A program made the translations under genes and the position numbers. The notes below the pieces were generated by a model. The model saw only the letters and a list, made by a program, of their open reading frames with translations, was not told the DNA's origin and did no database searches. DNA of 64,000 nucleotides from Dyadobacter sp. UC 10 (GTDB taxonomy: Bacteria > Bacteroidota > Bacteroidia > Cytophagales > Spirosomataceae), in the NCBI RefSeq assembly GCF_008369915.1, contig NZ_VSRN01000001.1:434001-498000 (forward strand), in the 5' to 3' direction. Of the stretch, positions 26,516 through 35,737 are shown one piece after another; position 1 is the first letter of the stretch; every line of letters starts with the position of its first letter.

Positions 26516-28093
26516 ATGGAAATGTCAAATTCTTTGTTTTTCATCGTAGTCCTCTCTGATATCATTGCCATTGGCGTGGGTATTTTTGCAGGTAAATACA
26601 TTTTCCAGCGATCATTTGATCAAAAGGAAAAAGAAGCCCAGGAGAGGGCCGCTGAAATTCTTCGAAATGCGGAAAGTGCAGCCGAAAACATCAAAAAAGA
26701 CCGCATTCTTGAAGCCAAAGAAAAATATTTGCGCCTGAAAACGGAGTTCGAAGAAGATGCCAACAAGAAACGCAGCATTCTTCAAAGCAATGAACAAAAA
26801 CTCAAGCAGCGCGAGCAAAGCATGAACCAGGCCCAGGAGCAGAACAAGCGCCGGGAGAACGAGCTGGAAGCCCTCAAAACTAACCTGAACCAACAACTCG
26901 AAGCCGCCACCAAACGTAAGGAAGAGGCTGAAAAATCATTACAGCAGCAGGTTACCCAGCTTGAAAAAATAGCAAATCTAACAGCCGAGCAGGCACGTGA
27001 GCAACTGATCGACGCGCTGAAAGCCGAGGCGGATACCAGAGCCGGATCGTACGTCAAAAGCGCGATGGAAGAAGCACGCCTCACTGCCACCAAGGAAGCC
27101 AAGAAAATTGTCATCGAAACCATTCAACGGACTGCTGCCGAACACGCGATCGAAAACTGCGTATCAGTTTTCAATATTGAAAATGATGATATCAAAGGAA
27201 AAATCATCGGTCGTGAAGGACGTAATATCCGTGCCCTGGAAGCTGCAACGGGCGTTGAGATCATCGTAGACGATACCCCCGAGGCGATCGTCATATCCGG
27301 TTTCGATCCTGTCAGAAGGGAAATCGCGAGACTTTCGCTGCACAGACTTGTTCAGGACGGAAGGATACACCCTGCCCGAATCGAAGAGGTCGTTGCTAAG
27401 ACCCGCAAGAATATCGATGATGAAATTGTAGAGATCGGCGAACGTACGGTAATCGATATGGGGATCCACGGACTGCACCCTGAGCTGGTTAAAATGATCG
27501 GAAGAATGCGTTTCCGTTCATCTTACGGACAAAATCTGCTGCAACACTCCCGAGAAGTAGCGAAACTTTGCGCAACCATGGCGTCGGAATTGGGCTTAAA
27601 TACCAAACTGGCCAAAAGAGCAGGACTGCTGCATGATATTGGTAAGGTATGGCCGGAAGAATCAGATCTGCCGCACGCAATTCTCGGAATGGAATTGGCG
27701 AAGAAATACAAGGAAAATCCGGAAGTATGTAATGCGATCGGAGCTCACCACGACGAGATCGAAATGACCAGTATCCTCTCGCCGATCATACAGGTTTGCG
27801 ATGCGATATCGGGTTCACGTCCGGGTGCGCGCCGCGAGATGATGGAATCTTACATTCAGCGTTTGCGTGACCTGGAAAACATGGCGCTCTCTTTCGATGG
27901 CGTTGAAAAGTGCTACGCAATCCAGGCAGGAAGAGAATTGAGGGTGATTATCGATGCTGAGAATGTATCTGACGAAAAAGCAGGTATGTTATCGTTCGAT
28001 ATATCCCAGAAAATAGAGAAAGAAATGCAGTACCCCGGGCAAATCAAGATCACTGTGATCCGCGAAATGCGTTCGGTTGCCTATGCGCGCTAA
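26516..28093 (+). CDS. rny: ribonuclease Y
   Basis: 525 residues. An N-terminal membrane anchor (residues 5-25), a long coiled coil to about residue 185, a KH domain with [15 protein letters not shown], and an HD domain with [15 protein letters not shown] and GAHHDEIE. This is the complete order for RNase Y, a membrane-bound endoribonuclease that starts mRNA decay. It follows zapA by 114 bp, and the ChlI-like ATPase gene starts 16 bp after its stop. Confidence 0.97.
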   Translation: MEMSNSLFFIVVLSDIIAIGVGIFAGKYIFQRSFDQKEKEAQERAAEILRNAESAAENIKKDRILEAKEKYLRLKTEFEEDANKKRSILQSNEQKLKQREQSMNQAQEQNKRRENELEALKTNLNQQLEAATKRKEEAEKSLQQQVTQLEKIANLTAEQAREQLIDALKAEADTRAGSYVKSAMEEARLTATKEAKKIVIETIQRTAAEHAIENCVSVFNIENDDIKGKIIGREGRNIRALEAATGVEIIVDDTPEAIVISGFDPVRREIARLSLHRLVQDGRIHPARIEEVVAKTRKNIDDEIVEIGERTVIDMGIHGLHPELVKMIGRMRFRSSYGQNLLQHSREVAKLCATMASELGLNTKLAKRAGLLHDIGKVWPEESDLPHAILGMELAKKYKENPEVCNAIGAHHDEIEMTSILSPIIQVCDAISGSRPGARREMMESYIQRLRDLENMALSFDGVEKCYAIQAGRELRVIIDAENVSDEKAGMLSFDISQKIEKEMQYPGQIKITVIREMRSVAYAR

Positions 28094-28109
28094 CATTAGA
28101 TTATCATAC

Positions 28110-29645
28110 ATGAATTACTCACAGCTTACCAGTTCAGAACGATTGGGTATCCAGACGCTCGGCGAACTTAAAGAGGCAGGTTATCAGACACGTTCCATTA
28201 AGCAGGAGTTAAGAGATAATCTGATTGCGAAAATCAGGCTAAAAGAAAACATTTTCCCAGGAATCTGGGGCTACGAGGAGACGGTCATTCCGGATGTGGA
28301 ACGGGCTATCCTTTCCATGCATAATATCAATTTTCTGGGCCTGAGAGGGCAGGCTAAAACGCGTATCGCCCGGATGATGGTAGACCTGCTCGACGAATAT
28401 ATTCCTTATATCAAGGGTTCAGAGCTGCACGATGATCCGCTTGAACCGCTCTCGCGCAAGGCGAAGGACTTCATCGCTGAACACGGTGACCATACAGAAA
28501 TCGCATGGCTGCACAAAAATGAACGTTATACCGAAAAACTCGCTACGCCTGATGTGTCCGTCGCAGATTTGATCGGCGATGTAGACCCCATTAAGGCTGC
28601 TACCATGAAATTGCCTTATTCTGATGAGCGTGTCATCCATTTCGGACTGATTCCGCGCTCGCACCGGGGCATTTTTGTAATCAATGAACTTCCAGATTTA
28701 CAGGCACGTATTCAGGTAGCTTTGTTCAATATCCTACAGGAGGGCGATATTCAGATCCGTGGTTTCAAATTGCGTTTACCGCTTGATATTCAGTTTGTCT
28801 TCACAGCCAACCCAGAAGACTACACAAACCGTGGCAGCATCGTAACACCGCTGAAAGACAGGATCGAAAGCCAGATCGTGACGCATTATCCGAAAACGAT
28901 CGATACGGGCAAGAGAATTACCGAACAGGAAGCAGTTGTGAAGCCGGAGCAAAAACAGCTTGTACAGGTCAATGAACTCGCCAAAACGCTGATCGAACAG
29001 ATCGCATTTGAGGCACGCGAAAGTGAGTATGTGGACAGCAAGAGCGGAGTTTCTGCACGTTTAACTATATCAGCCTACGAAAGTCTTCTGAGTACAGCGG
29101 AGCGTCGTGCATTGATAAATGGCGAAACTTCCACTCACGTACGTATTTCTGATTTGTATGGAGTTATTTCGGCAATCTGCGGCAAAGTCGAGCTGGTTTA
29201 CGAAGGCGAAGTAGAAGGCCCCGTTATTGTTGCTCAAAATCTGATCGGGAAAGCGATTCGTACGCAGTTCCTAAATTTTTTCCCCGATCCCGAAAAAACC
29301 AAAAAGAGCAAGATCAATCCTTATGCCAAGGTGATCGAATGGTTTGGAGCGGGAAATGAAATGGAAATGCCGGTCGATATGACCGATCGGGAATACGTAG
29401 CGAGATTAAAGACCATTGACGGCCTCGATGATTTTGTAGACATGCTCAGTGCCTATTCCAATGCGGAAGAAAAGCTGTTCATGATGGAATTCGCATTGCA
29501 TGGAATGGCGGAATTTTCGCTGATTGGAAAGCAATCTCTTGATCAGGGAATGAAATTTCAGGATTTGGTCAGCAGCATGTTTTCCGGTCCGGAAGATGAA
29601 GACTACGATTTTGACGACGATGATGACGACCGCAAGCCGTTTTAA
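28110..29645 (+). CDS. AAA+ ATPase of the magnesium-chelatase ChlI / MoxR-like type
   Basis: 511 residues from the ATG at 28110; the frame extension to 28077 lies inside rny. A P-loop reads GLRGQAKTR at about residues 70-80; Walker B-like and sensor motifs are FVINELPDLQARIQ and FTANPEDYTNRGSIV, with arginine fingers in LKDRIESQ. The C-terminus is very acidic (EDEDYDFDDDDDD). These ATPases work with a von Willebrand A partner. Such a VWA protein is encoded at 56260-57369, 27 kb away. Client unknown; no tetrapyrrole genes are near. Confidence 0.88.
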   Translation: MNYSQLTSSERLGIQTLGELKEAGYQTRSIKQELRDNLIAKIRLKENIFPGIWGYEETVIPDVERAILSMHNINFLGLRGQAKTRIARMMVDLLDEYIPYIKGSELHDDPLEPLSRKAKDFIAEHGDHTEIAWLHKNERYTEKLATPDVSVADLIGDVDPIKAATMKLPYSDERVIHFGLIPRSHRGIFVINELPDLQARIQVALFNILQEGDIQIRGFKLRLPLDIQFVFTANPEDYTNRGSIVTPLKDRIESQIVTHYPKTIDTGKRITEQEAVVKPEQKQLVQVNELAKTLIEQIAFEARESEYVDSKSGVSARLTISAYESLLSTAERRALINGETSTHVRISDLYGVISAICGKVELVYEGEVEGPVIVAQNLIGKAIRTQFLNFFPDPEKTKKSKINPYAKVIEWFGAGNEMEMPVDMTDREYVARLKTIDGLDDFVDMLSAYSNAEEKLFMMEFALHGMAEFSLIGKQSLDQGMKFQDLVSSMFSGPEDEDYDFDDDDDDRKPF

Positions 29646-29670
29646 TCTTTAATCAACCTTAATGGATAAC

Positions 29671-29707
29671 AACTAAAAATGCCCTGCTTAACAGGGCATT
29701 TTTAGTT
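29671..29707. terminator. bidirectional terminator between the ATPase gene and recA
   Basis: AACTAAAAATGCCCTG (29671-29686) pairs perfectly with CAGGGCATTTTTAGTT (29692-29707) around a 5-base loop. T-runs on both sides of the stem suit termination of both convergent genes. Confidence 0.93.
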
Positions 29708-29723
29708 GGCTGAATTTCAATTC

Positions 29724-30791
29724 TTATAAAGGAGCACCTTCATCCACTACATTTGGCTCGCTTGTATCGATCAACGAATCAGGGTCATTGTTGACTTTAC
29801 CACGCACTTTGGATTCAAGCTCTTCCAATAGTTCAGGATTATCTTTCAGAAGCGTTTTAACGGCATCCCTACCCTGTCCAAGTCTGTTTCCTTCATAGCT
29901 AAACCAGGATCCGGCTTTTTTGACTATTTCCAGCTCTACCGCCAGATCGATCACCTCCCCCACTTTTGAAATACCTTCCCCGTACATAATGTCAAACTCG
30001 ACAACTTTAAACGGAGGGGCAACCTTATTTTTAACCACTTTAACGCGGGTACGGTTACCCAGGATCGCATCTGCGCTTTCCTTGATCTGACCGACACGAC
30101 GAATGTCCAGACGGACAGAAGCATAGTATTTAAGGGCGTTACCGCCGGTAGTTGTTTCAGGATTGCCAAACATCACACCGATTTTTTCCCTGAGCTGGTT
30201 AATGAATATACAGCAGCATCCGGTTTTGTTGATTACGCCGGTGAGCTTGCGAAGCGCCTGCGACATTAATCTTGCCTGCAAGCCCATTTTACTTTCCCCC
30301 ATTTCACCTTCCAGCTCCGCCCTTGGCACGAGCGCCGCAACAGAGTCGATCACAATAATATCGACAGCGCCGCTGCTGATCAGGTGTTCTGCAATTTCAA
30401 GCGCCTGTTCGCCATTATCCGGCTGCGAAATCAGCAGGTTACTAGTATCGATACCCAGCTTCTCAGCATAAGATCTGTCAAAGGCATGCTCCGCATCGAT
30501 AAATGCGGCAAGTCCGCCTTTCTTTTGTGCTTCTGCGATGCAATGCATCGACAGCGTTGTTTTACCCGAAGATTCCGGGCCATATATCTCGACAACGCGA
30601 CCTCTCGGCACGCCGCCTACGCCCAATGCCAGGTCAAGCCCAAGTGACCCTGTAGAAATGACCGGAATATCCAGAACCTTACTGTCGCTCAGGCGCATAA
30701 CCGTGCCTTTTCCATAAGCTTTATCAAGCTTTTCCAGCGTAGTTTGTAATGCTTTTAGTTTGTTGTCCTTATCAGAAATTGGTTGTGCCAT
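29724..30791 (-). CDS. recA: recombinase A
   Basis: 355 residues from the ATG at 30791; a TTG four codons upstream is less likely. Walker A is GPESSGKTT at residues 71-79; further signatures are [40 protein letters not shown] and the ALRKLTG / [22 protein letters not shown] region, which holds loop L2. RecA forms filaments on single-stranded DNA for homologous recombination. It is a single gene with a promoter at 30878-30907 and a terminator-like hairpin in its leader. No obvious SOS box was recognised. Confidence 0.98.
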   Translation of the reverse strand: MAQPISDKDNKLKALQTTLEKLDKAYGKGTVMRLSDSKVLDIPVISTGSLGLDLALGVGGVPRGRVVEIYGPESSGKTTLSMHCIAEAQKKGGLAAFIDAEHAFDRSYAEKLGIDTSNLLISQPDNGEQALEIAEHLISSGAVDIIVIDSVAALVPRAELEGEMGESKMGLQARLMSQALRKLTGVINKTGCCCIFINQLREKIGVMFGNPETTTGGNALKYYASVRLDIRRVGQIKESADAILGNRTRVKVVKNKVAPPFKVVEFDIMYGEGISKVGEVIDLAVELEIVKKAGSWFSYEGNRLGQGRDAVKTLLKDNPELLEELESKVRGKVNNDPDSLIDTSEPNVVDEGAPL

Positions 30792-30821
30792 AAATGGTGA
30801 CAAGATGTTAGTTTGTACATG

Positions 30822-30854
30822 AAAAAAGCGGCTTTTGGATTACAAAAACCGCTT
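30822..30854 (-). terminator. terminator-like stem-loop inside the recA leader
   Basis: On the minus strand AAGCGGTTTTTG pairs with CAAAAGCCGCTT (12 bp, one U-G pair, loop TAATC), followed by TTTTC. It lies 31 bp upstream of the recA ATG and downstream of the recA promoter. No minus-strand gene precedes it in the 2.2 kb upstream, so it is not an ordinary gene-end terminator. It could be an attenuator or end a short leader RNA. Confidence 0.75.
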
Positions 30855-30877
30855 GAAGACTGGTCTTTTTCTAATTG

Positions 30878-30907
30878 TAAATTTAGTAAATTCAGCGTAG
30901 AATGCAA
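30878..30907 (-). promoter_or_regulatory. recA promoter
   Basis: On the minus strand TTG (30905-30907), a 19-bp spacer and TAAATTTA (30878-30885) fit the Bacteroidota promoter with one deviation in the last base of the -7 box. The predicted start is near 30871, giving an 80-base leader that contains a small AAGAC/GTCTT stem and the large hairpin. Confidence 0.6.
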
Positions 30908-31114
30908 GGTAGTTTTCTGCAAAAAATCATGCTTTATATGACTTAAAGCTCATTGCTAAACTATTAGACAACATGCGGCCAAATAGCTAATTTTCAAATG
31001 GTTGATTTCAATGATTAGAAGGCAAACAGACAGCCACTGTCAGCCACGCACAGGCAATATGTGGCCGCAAAATCAGTTATTTTTTCGATATCTTTCCTGC
31101 TCACAGGATTTAAT
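30908..31114. other. divergent gap between recA and the aminopeptidase gene, nothing else assigned
   Basis: The whole gap from 30792 to 31185 is 394 bp. Apart from the two promoter and leader hairpin sets listed separately, the middle is AT-rich with no open frame of note, repeat or RNA gene that I can see. Confidence 0.5.
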
Positions 31115-31155
31115 TAAATTTACGGTTGAAGGCCGGTTAAAACCTGGCCTTTTTA
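31115..31155 (+). promoter_or_regulatory. -7 box plus terminator-like leader stem-loop of the aminopeptidase gene
   Basis: TAAATTTA (31115-31122) is a near-consensus -7 box. Six bases later AAGGCCGGTT (31129-31138) pairs with AACCTGGCCTT (31141-31151) with one bulged base, followed by TTTTA. Translation starts about 31 bp downstream at 31186. No plus-strand gene precedes it within 1.4 kb, so this hairpin also belongs to a leader. Confidence 0.6.
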
Positions 31156-31185
31156 TGTTAATAGTACAAAAAAGACCCGCTTCCA

Positions 31186-32223
31186 TTGATCAAGAAAATA
31201 TTGCTTGCCTTATTGGGCATCATTTTACTGCTGAGTATTTTTTATTACGATGTGCTTTCTTACGGCTTCATGCAGGCGCGCGGACAAATCAGCATTTTAA
31301 TGAATGTCGAACAGGTAGACGAAATCCTGGCCGACCCCAATTTTCCCGACTCGCTTAAAAGAAGGGTTCGTCTGATTCAGGAAATCAAACAGTTTGGCGT
31401 GGACTCGCTCGGGCTGAGTCCCTCCGAAAATTACACGACTTTTTATAACCAGCACGGGCGTCCGCTTATCTGGCTGATTACCGCTTCCGAACGCTACAAG
31501 ATTGCACCGCACGAATTTCACTTCCCGATAGTCGGCACATTTCCCTACAAAGGTTTTTTTGATTCCACCAGAGCGGCTTATGAAGAGCGCGAACTGATCA
31601 AAAAAGGGCTGGACACTGATGTCGGAAATGTATCCGCCTGGTCGACATTGGGCTATCTGAAAGACCCTATCCTGTCGAGCATGCTCAAAAGAAAAGATGG
31701 AAACCTGGCCAATCTGATCCTCCACGAGCTTACGCATGGTACGCTTTTTGTCAAAAACAACCTGGAACTGAATGAGAACCTGGCCAGTTTCGTGGGTGAT
31801 CAGGGTGCTATCCGGTTTTTGAGATATAAGTATGGTGCCGAATCCGCCGAAATGCGGGCGTATGAGTATTCAAAAAAATACAACGATGGCTATTCGCAGC
31901 ATATGCTGAGAGGGACAGTCAGACTGGATAGTTTGTATCAAACATTTGGAAATGACCAGTCCGCCGATGCGGGAAAGGATTCTTTGAAGAAAAAGCTGAT
32001 CCGGCAAATCATCGAAGATGCTGACACACTGCTTTCAGGGACTCAGACGTTAACAACAAAAAGGCGCCTGGCGGACGATAAAATCCCGAACAATGCATAC
32101 TTTATCAGCTATTTAACCTATAAGTCGAAACAGGATATGTTTTTACGGGAGTTTGAAAACAGGTTTGCAGGCGATCTGAAAGCTTACCTGCAATACCTTA
32201 AAAAGCAATACCCCTCTATGTAA
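31186..32223 (+). CDS. putative aminopeptidase (PF10023-like zinc peptidase), TTG start
   Basis: 345 residues. The TTG at 31186 begins IKKILLALLGIILLLSIFYYD, a membrane anchor; no in-frame ATG exists upstream of it, and the next ATG is after the anchor. The zinc site is HELTHGTLFVKNN followed by NENLASFVGDQGAI, matching the HExxH-like HELTH plus downstream Glu of the PF10023 putative aminopeptidases. SAWSTLGYLKDPILSSML precedes it as in the family. The active site would face the periplasm. The next gene follows 4 bp later. Confidence 0.85.
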   Translation: MIKKILLALLGIILLLSIFYYDVLSYGFMQARGQISILMNVEQVDEILADPNFPDSLKRRVRLIQEIKQFGVDSLGLSPSENYTTFYNQHGRPLIWLITASERYKIAPHEFHFPIVGTFPYKGFFDSTRAAYEERELIKKGLDTDVGNVSAWSTLGYLKDPILSSMLKRKDGNLANLILHELTHGTLFVKNNLELNENLASFVGDQGAIRFLRYKYGAESAEMRAYEYSKKYNDGYSQHMLRGTVRLDSLYQTFGNDQSADAGKDSLKKKLIRQIIEDADTLLSGTQTLTTKRRLADDKIPNNAYFISYLTYKSKQDMFLREFENRFAGDLKAYLQYLKKQYPSM

Positions 32224-32227
32224 TTTC

Positions 32228-33040
32228 ATGATAAAAATGAAAGTAATTAGCTCATTATTAAGCGCTTCTATCATATTACTCTTGCTTTCGTTCCGGCAAA
32301 TGGAGGGACAGTCAGCAGAAATGCGCGTGGTGCCCAACAAAAGTTTTGGCACAGGTGAGCGGGTGGAATATCGCGTTCACTATGGATTTATCAATGCGGC
32401 CGAAGCCAGAGTGGAGATCTCAAAGAATGTATCAATGATCAACAACAGGCCATGCTACCGGGTGAACGTGACAGGCAGGACAGTGGGAGCATTCGATCTG
32501 ATCTCAAAAGTGCGCGATACCTGGCGTTCTTACATCGACACGACCGCCATTTTACCCCAAATGTTTGAGCGGCAGATTCAGGAGAACAAGTACCGGAAGG
32601 AGGAAAAAGTCTTATTTAACCACCAAAAAGACCAGGCTGTTGCCAGTGTTAAGGACGAAACCAAAACTTTTGCGGTTCCCAATAACATTCACGACATTAT
32701 CAGCGGCTACTTTTACCTCCGCACCGTCAATTTTGATAAGGTTTCCGAAGGTGAAATTATCGAGGTACCCACTTTTTTTGACGGGGAAGTTTACAAACTG
32801 CGGGTTAGGTATGTGGGCAAAGATGTTATTAAGACAAAATTTGGAAGAACGCGGGTATTAAGACTTAACCCGCTGATCCCCACCAATAAATTCTTTAAAG
32901 ATGAAGGTGCAATGCGGCTGTGGGTGACAGATGATTCCAACAAAGTCCCACTCAAAGCCGAAGTAGATCTGCGGATCGGATCGCTTGAAATGGATCTGAA
33001 ATCTTACAAAGGTTTGCGGAAAGAAATCAATTGGTATTAA
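32228..33040 (+). CDS. DUF3108 exported protein
   Basis: 270 residues with an N-terminal signal segment (ISSLLSASIILLLLSF). The DUF3108 pattern is clear: GERVEYRVHYGFINAAEARVEIS, VNVTGRTVGAFDLISKVRDTWRSYID, IISGYFYLRTVNF and RLWVTDDSNKVPLKAEVDL. Such proteins are periplasmic beta-sheet proteins, resembling LolA-like folds, of unknown function. It starts 4 bp after the aminopeptidase gene and overlaps the convergent GNAT gene by 14 bp. Confidence 0.88.
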   Translation: MIKMKVISSLLSASIILLLLSFRQMEGQSAEMRVVPNKSFGTGERVEYRVHYGFINAAEARVEISKNVSMINNRPCYRVNVTGRTVGAFDLISKVRDTWRSYIDTTAILPQMFERQIQENKYRKEEKVLFNHQKDQAVASVKDETKTFAVPNNIHDIISGYFYLRTVNFDKVSEGEIIEVPTFFDGEVYKLRVRYVGKDVIKTKFGRTRVLRLNPLIPTNKFFKDEGAMRLWVTDDSNKVPLKAEVDLRIGSLEMDLKSYKGLRKEINWY

Positions 33041-34010
33041 GGCTGCTGCGCCGCTTCCTCCAATTCTGGATTTGTCTGAAAGGAAATGGTAAAAGGTTTT
33101 TTGACACCTTCCAGAATGCTACCGCTTCACCTCCGAAGCTTTTGTAAAATGAAACAACGGAAGCTTTCTGTGGACTTTCGAAGTCGATGGTAAGTCTTTT
33201 TCCTGCATTCAGTTTCATATAAGAATCCAGCAGAAATGTTCTCGCATTACCCTTTCTGCCGATTTCGTCAGCCGCATTGAAAAGAAAAATGGCTTTGTCC
33301 CCGTCTCTCACCATGAGGATGCCAGCATGGATAACACCGTTTTTGTGTGCATACCACAGATCACAGCATTGCAAACTCGTCAACTTTGTAAAAATGGCTT
33401 CCAGCACATCATATGAGCTGTGGTGAACGCCCCCCGGAATCTTGCCCGCAGTATTATTTACAAAAAGGAAAATCAAAGGATGGATGTTCTTGCTAACCGA
33501 AAATTGCCACCCCAATTTTAAAGAGCGTTTCAAATTCACACGGCGGTCTTTTGAAAAACCGGCCGCGATTTCAGCATAATCCCGATCTGTCCCAAGCCAG
33601 TGTGTCTCTTGCTTTTCGAAATGCATGAGAGGAGTTTTTCCGGCAAAACTCATTAATACCTGGAAGCTTTCCGGATTAAAGTGATAGGCAGAAATATATT
33701 TATAGTGGCTGTTGAACTGCGCCAAAAACGCCTCCATCGCGTGCAGGCTGACTGGACCGCGGCAAAATATGCCCAGGTATTGACAAAAAACCGGCTGATA
33801 AACGATTTCTACGCCCAACTTCCGGCGAACCGGTATAGGCATAATAACCTCGTAATCACCTTGTGCCGGCCACACGAGCGCTTTCCACTCCGCACAGACA
33901 ATGTCGAGGTAAAAGGTATGGGCGTAGATAATGCCCTGCCTGGATTCCCGGATAAGCCTGTTCCAGGCGGCATCGTAAATTTCCGTGCGGTTTAAAAGGA
34001 TTGGGATCAA
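33027..34010 (-). CDS. GNAT-fold acyltransferase of the BioF2/FemX-like type, TTG start
   Basis: 327 residues from a TTG at 34010. An in-frame TAA stands two codons upstream and the next ATG would remove 58 residues of conserved N-terminus (WNRLIRESRQGIIYAHTFYLDIV). The layout, with two GNAT halves (MPIPVRRKLGVEIVYQP in the first, HAGILMVRDGDKAIFLFNAADEIGRKGNARTF in the second), resembles PF13480 acetyltransferases and FemABX proteins. Substrate unknown. It lies 48 bp downstream of dnaA on the same strand. Confidence 0.78.
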   Translation of the reverse strand: MIPILLNRTEIYDAAWNRLIRESRQGIIYAHTFYLDIVCAEWKALVWPAQGDYEVIMPIPVRRKLGVEIVYQPVFCQYLGIFCRGPVSLHAMEAFLAQFNSHYKYISAYHFNPESFQVLMSFAGKTPLMHFEKQETHWLGTDRDYAEIAAGFSKDRRVNLKRSLKLGWQFSVSKNIHPLIFLFVNNTAGKIPGGVHHSSYDVLEAIFTKLTSLQCCDLWYAHKNGVIHAGILMVRDGDKAIFLFNAADEIGRKGNARTFLLDSYMKLNAGKRLTIDFESPQKASVVSFYKSFGGEAVAFWKVSKNLLPFPFRQIQNWRKRRSSLNTN

Positions 34011-34058
34011 CGTTTAAGAGTCAAGTGTGAAAGTTCCTGACCCTTTAGACGTAAGATG

Positions 34059-35501
34059 CTACTTAAAGTAACTGCGAAGCTTCTGTAAAGTTTCTTCCAC
34101 GTCCGGAGTTTCGTCCATTAGCAGGTTAATACTTTGAATGGAGTGGATTACCGTACTATGATCACGTCCACCAAAATGGTACCCAATTGATTTGAGAGGC
34201 AAGTCTGTATATTCCTTGGCAAGAAACATAGCCAGCTGTCGCGGATAAACTACTTCCTTCTTGCGGCTTTTACTTTTCAGGTCCGCAATCGTTACCTGAA
34301 AATAATCGGCAATTACTTCTTGAATGGTATCAATCGTAACTTCCTTATTCTCATTCATAACGATGTTTTTCAGCGTATTCTTCGCCAATTCCACATCGAT
34401 TTCCCGGCGCGTCAGCGAAGCCTGTGCCATCAGCGAAACGATCACTCCTTCCAGTTCCCTTACATTGGAATTGACACTGTGGGCAATGTATTCGATCACA
34501 TCGTAATCAATATAAATGCCTTCCGATTGTATCTTTTTCTGAATGATCGCAATCCGCGTTTCATAGTCCGGAGCCTGTAAATCGGCGGTAAGCCCCCATT
34601 TAAACCTCGAAAGCAAGCGATCCTGCAAGCCCTGTAACTCTCTCGGAGGCCTGTCGCTCGTCATAATAATCTGCTTGCCGAGCTGGTGCAGGTGGTTGAA
34701 AATATGGAAGAAAGTATCCTGCGTTTTTTCTTTACCTGACAAGAACTGCACGTCGTCAATTGCAAGTACATCCACCTTCATATAAAAATCGGTGAAATCC
34801 TGCAGGGTATTATTTTTAATCGAGTTAATGAACTGGTTGGTAAATTTTTCGGAAGAAACATACAGCACCAGCTTATTTTCATAGTGGTTCATGATGTAAT
34901 TGCCGATAGCCTGCACCAAATGCGTTTTACCAAGTCCTACCCCACCGTACATCATGAGTGGATTGAATGACGTTAGGCCCGGGCGTTGCGCAACGGCAAA
35001 CCCTGCCGACCGGGCAAGCCTGTTACAGTCTCCCTCAATGAAATTATCGAATGAATAGTTGGGATTAAGATAGGTGTCCAGGTTCATCGAATCCTGGTCC
35101 TTGGTTTTATGATTAGAGCCCAGACGCGGATCGGTAACAAAATTATCCGGCTTCGAATAGTTCGGCGACTTGGGCGTCGACACGTTCATGGTAAGCGGCT
35201 GGTGCTTGTCGTTTCCCTTATCAACGATGATCGAATATTCCAGCATCCCGTCGCGGCCGATCGCATAATCCAACGCCTTTCTGAGCAGGTTTACATAATT
35301 ATCTTCCAGCCATTCATAAAAAAACTGGCTTGGCACCTGGATAGTCAGCACTTTTCCGTACAGTCGCAAAGGCCGGATTGGCTCAAACCACGTCTTAAAG
35401 CTTTCATCAGGAATGTGCTGCTGAACAATCCTCAGACAGGCATTCCAGACGTGGTCCACTTCTGTATTTGTGTTTACTCTTTCCAATGTGTAATTAACCA
35501 A
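34059..35501 (-). CDS. dnaA: chromosomal replication initiator DnaA
   Basis: 480 residues if translation starts at the TTG at 35501; another TTG at 35486 is possible, and no ATG fits. Domain I is WNACLRIVQQHIPDESFKTWFEPI; the AAA+ core has Walker A GGVGLGKT at 186-193 and Walker B DVLAIDDVQFL; sensor and box motifs follow (MTSDRPPRELQGLQDRLLSRF); domain IV ends with the DNA-binding signature GGRDHSTVIHSI. DnaA binds the origin and opens it. A strong promoter lies just upstream. No DnaA-box cluster was seen here. Confidence 0.97.
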   Translation of the reverse strand: MVNYTLERVNTNTEVDHVWNACLRIVQQHIPDESFKTWFEPIRPLRLYGKVLTIQVPSQFFYEWLEDNYVNLLRKALDYAIGRDGMLEYSIIVDKGNDKHQPLTMNVSTPKSPNYSKPDNFVTDPRLGSNHKTKDQDSMNLDTYLNPNYSFDNFIEGDCNRLARSAGFAVAQRPGLTSFNPLMMYGGVGLGKTHLVQAIGNYIMNHYENKLVLYVSSEKFTNQFINSIKNNTLQDFTDFYMKVDVLAIDDVQFLSGKEKTQDTFFHIFNHLHQLGKQIIMTSDRPPRELQGLQDRLLSRFKWGLTADLQAPDYETRIAIIQKKIQSEGIYIDYDVIEYIAHSVNSNVRELEGVIVSLMAQASLTRREIDVELAKNTLKNIVMNENKEVTIDTIQEVIADYFQVTIADLKSKSRKKEVVYPRQLAMFLAKEYTDLPLKSIGYHFGGRDHSTVIHSIQSINLLMDETPDVEETLQKLRSYFK

Positions 35502-35527
35502 GACTCAAATTTTTGTTTAAGGGACGG

Positions 35528-35556
35528 CAAAGATATAAAAATACCTGATCTGTCAA
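35528..35556 (-). promoter_or_regulatory. dnaA promoter
   Basis: On the minus strand TTG (35554-35556), an 18-bp spacer and TATCTTTG (35528-35535) match the Bacteroidota promoter exactly. The predicted start is near 35521, about 20 bases before the TTG start codon, which supports that start. Confidence 0.75.
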
Positions 35557-35692
35557 GATTGGTCCAGGGTTCAATTTAATACCAATATGCTCTAACTCCA
35601 AGCCAAACGATAAAATCGGAAAGATTAAAAATCCGGGCCCCGCTCTTTTGCTTTACCTGCATGTTTCAACCCAAAATATGACCCCAAATTTG

Positions 35693-35700
35693 TAGTTTTG
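35693..35700 (+). promoter_or_regulatory. -7 box of mutA-mutB
   Basis: TAGTTTTG matches TAnnTTTG and lies 38 bp before the mutA ATG. The -33 region has no clear TTTG at the usual distance. Confidence 0.45.
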
Positions 35701-35737
35701 CCTATATCGCCAACTCACTTTTAAGCCGCTCTGCACG

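Noticed and set aside
30792..30803. Upstream TTG start for recA
   Set aside because: The ATG at 30791 gives the usual RecA N-terminus; the TTG adds four residues only.
35502..35737. Possible replication origin next to dnaA
   Set aside because: I found no cluster of DnaA boxes (TTATNCACA-like) or AT-rich repeats here; only promoter boxes for dnaA and mutA were seen.
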